The position numbers were made by a program, and so were the translations under genes. Below the pieces are notes generated by a model that was not told the origin of the DNA, did not search any database, and saw only the letters and a list, made by a program, of their open reading frames with translations. 61,649 bases of DNA from Propionibacteriales bacterium. GTDB lineage: Bacteria; Actinomycetota; Actinomycetes; Propionibacteriales; Nocardioidaceae. The DNA lies in the NCBI GenBank assembly GCA_026392465.1, contig JAPLCA010000010.1:1-61649 (forward strand), read 5' to 3'. Every line of letters starts with the position of its first letter. Within the stretch, counting starts at the first letter, position 1. This document shows positions 59,423 to 61,649 of this stretch, piece after piece.

Positions 59423-61549
59423 TTGGCCACGAGAACGCAGCAGCGGAACCCGCAGAAGGCACGCCAGAACGGCAACGGGGCCCGTCGCAAGAAGCACGAC
59501 GACGACACCGGACTGATGCCCGTGCTCGCCAAGGCGGTGCGCGAGGTCGAGAACGCCGTGCAGCGACGGCGCGTCACCGCGTCGACCCGCGCCACCTTCC
59601 AGGCCGTCGGCCTGCTGGTGCGCGAGGAGCGCGCCCGCGTCAAGACCGACCCCGACCTGACCGAGCCGCAGCGCGCCGACCAGCTCAAGCGTCTCGACGG
59701 CGTCGCCACCATCCTGGCCAAGACCGCGACGCGTGAGCCTGCGCTGCTCATGCTGCTCACCGACGACGCCGAGATCTCCAGCTCCACCCTCGCCCTCAAG
59801 CGTGAGCTGATGGCAGCGGCCGGACTCGAGCTGGCCGTCGAGCCGCCCGCCGCCACCGCCGAGCTGCGGGTCGACCGCTCTGTGGTCCCCCGCTCGGTCG
59901 TGGCGCGCCAGCTCGCCAACCCCTTCATGCCTCCGGAGTTCTCGCCCGAGCCGCCGCCCCGCACCGGGCCGAGCCGGCTCGCCACGTGGGAGCTCATCGG
60001 CCCCCTGCTGTCGTCCTTCGAGCGGGCCGCCGCCGGGGCGCCCGCCTGCATGGAGCTCCCCGAGCCCCTGCCGCTGAACCACCGCGGTCCCGACCTCATG
60101 CGCCACCAGGCGCAGCTCGTGTCGGCCGCCGCCGAGGGCCACCGCACCTTCCTGCTCGCCGACGAGCCCGGCCTCGGCAAGACTGCGCAGTCCCTGCTCG
60201 CCGCGCACGCAGCGCAGGCGTACCCGCTGCTCGTCGTCGTGCCGAACGTCGTCAAGGCGAACTGGGCGCGCGAGGTCGGGCTCTGGACGCCGCAGCGTGC
60301 CGTCACGGTCGTGCACGGCAACGGTGACGACATCGACGCGTTCGCGGACATCGTCGTCGTCAACTACGAGATCCTCGACCGCCACGCCGGCTGGCTCGGC
60401 GACCTCGGCTTCCGCGGCATGGTGCTCGACGAGGCGCACTTCATCAAGAACACGTCGTCGCAGCGTTCGCGCCACGTGCTGCGCATCGCCGACCGCATCC
60501 GCAGCCGCACTGCGCGGCCGCTGATGATGGCGCTCACGGGCACCCCGCTCATCAACGACGTCGAGGACTTCCGCGCCATCTGGCAGTTCCTCGGCTGGAT
60601 CGACGAGAAGAAGCCGCTTCCCGAGCTGATGCACCGGCTCGACGAGACCGGCCTGACGCCGCTCGACCCCGGCTTCTTCCCCGCCGCCCGGCAGGCCGTC
60701 ATCGACATGGGCATCGTCCGTCGTCGCAAGATCGACGTCGCCGCCGACATCCCCGCCCGCCGCATCGCCGACATGCCCGTCGAGCTCGACGGCGAGGCCG
60801 GCCGCTCCATCCGGGCCGCCGAGGCCGAGCTCGCACGCCGGCTCGTCGCCCGCTACGACCGGGCGGCCGCCGCCCGGGTCGAGGCCGGGCACCCGGTGGC
60901 CGACGTGCTCGACGTCGACCTGGTGCGCAAGGTCGCGGCGTGGGAGCGCGAGGAGGCCAACGAGTCGACCGGCGAGAACGTGTTCTCCATGGTGCGTCGC
61001 ATCGGCCAGGCCAAGGCCGGCCTGGCCGCCGACTACACCGCCCAGCTGGCGCGCAGCGTCGGCAAGGTCGTGTTCTTCGCGAAGCACCTCGACGTCATGG
61101 ACGCCGCGCAGAAGGCGTTCGAGGAGCGCGGCATCGGCTACTCGACCATCCGCGGCGACCAGACCGCCGCCGCGCGCGCGAAGGCGATCGACGCGTTCCA
61201 GAACGACCCGGACACGCAGATCATCGTCTGCTCGCTGACCGCGGCCGGTGTCGGCATCAACCTGCAGGTGGCGTCGAACGTCGTCCTCGCGGAGCTGTCG
61301 TGGACCGACGCCGAGCAGATGCAGGCGATCGACCGCGTGCACCGCATCGGTCAGGAGGAGCCGGTCACCGCGTGGCGCATCATCGCCTCGCAGACGATCG
61401 ACACGCGCATCGTGGAGCTCATCGACAGCAAGGCCGGGCTCGCCGCCCGCGCCCTCGACGGTGAGGACACCGAGGTCGACGTCACCGACGTCCAGCTCGA
61501 GGCCCTCGTCGGCATCCTGTCGGACTCGCTCCGCTCGCGCCGCCGCTGA
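59423..61549 (+). CDS. SNF2-family DNA-dependent ATPase/helicase
   Basis: 708 aa. RHQAQLVSAA, LLADEPGLGKTAQS (Walker A), VVPNVVKANW, VLDEAHFIKN (DEAH), ALTGTPLIND, then in the second lobe KVVFFAKHLDVMDA, SLTAAGVGINLQVAS and DRVHRIGQEEPV follow the SNF2 motif order. The start is unclear: TTG at 59423 has GGAGGAGGAG at good spacing, while the frame is open further upstream. The 3' end coincides with the palindrome that ends the window. About 225 bases without a gene separate it from the RiPP operon. Confidence 0.88.
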   Translation: MATRTQQRNPQKARQNGNGARRKKHDDDTGLMPVLAKAVREVENAVQRRRVTASTRATFQAVGLLVREERARVKTDPDLTEPQRADQLKRLDGVATILAKTATREPALLMLLTDDAEISSSTLALKRELMAAAGLELAVEPPAATAELRVDRSVVPRSVVARQLANPFMPPEFSPEPPPRTGPSRLATWELIGPLLSSFERAAAGAPACMELPEPLPLNHRGPDLMRHQAQLVSAAAEGHRTFLLADEPGLGKTAQSLLAAHAAQAYPLLVVVPNVVKANWAREVGLWTPQRAVTVVHGNGDDIDAFADIVVVNYEILDRHAGWLGDLGFRGMVLDEAHFIKNTSSQRSRHVLRIADRIRSRTARPLMMALTGTPLINDVEDFRAIWQFLGWIDEKKPLPELMHRLDETGLTPLDPGFFPAARQAVIDMGIVRRRKIDVAADIPARRIADMPVELDGEAGRSIRAAEAELARRLVARYDRAAAARVEAGHPVADVLDVDLVRKVAAWEREEANESTGENVFSMVRRIGQAKAGLAADYTAQLARSVGKVVFFAKHLDVMDAAQKAFEERGIGYSTIRGDQTAAARAKAIDAFQNDPDTQIIVCSLTAAGVGINLQVASNVVLAELSWTDAEQMQAIDRVHRIGQEEPVTAWRIIASQTIDTRIVELIDSKAGLAARALDGEDTEVDVTDVQLEALVGILSDSLRSRRR

Positions 61550-61649
61550 CCCCGCTCCACCTGCGCGTTTGCGTGGGGCCCCACGCAAACGCGCAGGTGG
61601 AGCGGGGTCAGCGGCGGCGCGAGCGGAGCGAGTCCGACAGGATGCCGAC
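61508..61649. repeat. 142-bp perfect palindrome at the window end
   Basis: Bases 61579-61649 are the exact reverse complement of 61508-61578, with no spacer, and include the last 42 bases of the helicase gene. A coding end copied in mirror image up to the final base looks like an assembly or sequencing fold-back at a real hairpin (core CACCTGCGCGTTTGCGTGGG). Confidence 0.9.

Noticed and set aside
58910..61588. 892-codon open frame on the minus strand
   Set aside because: Antisense of the SNF2 helicase gene, which has all helicase motifs on the plus strand.

Overview
This window comes from a high-GC actinobacterium. The evidence is dense, strongly GC3-biased coding with many ATGA/GTGA gene overlaps, GTG starts, leaderless-type promoters (TANNNT followed 6-7 nt later by ATG/GTG), a GTP-type PEP carboxykinase and a C-rich-loop small RNA of 6C type. 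The gene set fits Nocardioidaceae or a close relative (inference; there is no rRNA or other decisive marker here).

Region 1 (1-12.2 kb) is one minus-strand surface polysaccharide locus. It runs from a priming polyprenyl-phosphate sugar transferase (12200) through a WecG/TagA-type transferase, GT2 enzymes, a CMP-sugar synthetase with three enzymes translationally coupled behind it, a Wzx flippase, an acyltransferase, a Wzy-like polymerase/ligase and an MptE-like protein to GDP-mannose 4,6-dehydratase (cut by the left edge). By eye its base composition is less GC-rich than the rest, as expected for an exchanged antigen locus.

Region 2 (12.2-33.8 kb) is mostly housekeeping: a 6C-like sRNA with a small ORF, a membrane-tethered sigma factor fused to its own anti-sigma domain, pckG, an ArsR-type regulator, a secreted C39-like protease and lipoprotein, ugd, two paralogous SRPBCC proteins, corA, ppc, an S55-like exported protein, tRNA-Arg(ACG), an enoyl-ACP reductase coupled to an SbtA-type bicarbonate permease with a divergent regulator, and a HAD phosphatase. 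Several intergenic repeat families occur here.

Region 3 (33.9-45.8 kb) holds a glycosyltransferase operon of four enzymes ending in MarC, small stress-type proteins, an MFS transporter, a linalool-dehydratase/isomerase-like membrane enzyme, a truncated TetR remnant and a TauE/SafE exporter.

Region 4 (45.9-59.2 kb) is the most novel part. It looks like an undescribed RiPP biosynthetic cluster. A 51-residue precursor gene (50257-50412), too short for usual gene calling, is followed by a stable hairpin and then by a coupled operon: an arginase-family enzyme (candidate peptide arginase), a TPR-like helical protein, a MATE exporter, a cytoplasmic PQQ-like beta-propeller, an M3-like HELGH metalloprotein, a class I O-methyltransferase, an SDR and a JmjC/cupin oxygenase. 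Two further HELGH proteins and an aldo/keto reductase lie just upstream. The precursor has a single arginine, in an AFFRVA motif, which is the natural candidate target for the arginase and perhaps the oxygenase.

Region 5 (59.4-61.65 kb) is a SNF2-family helicase gene. The last 142 bases of the window are a perfect palindrome, probably an assembly fold-back at a contig end rather than biology.
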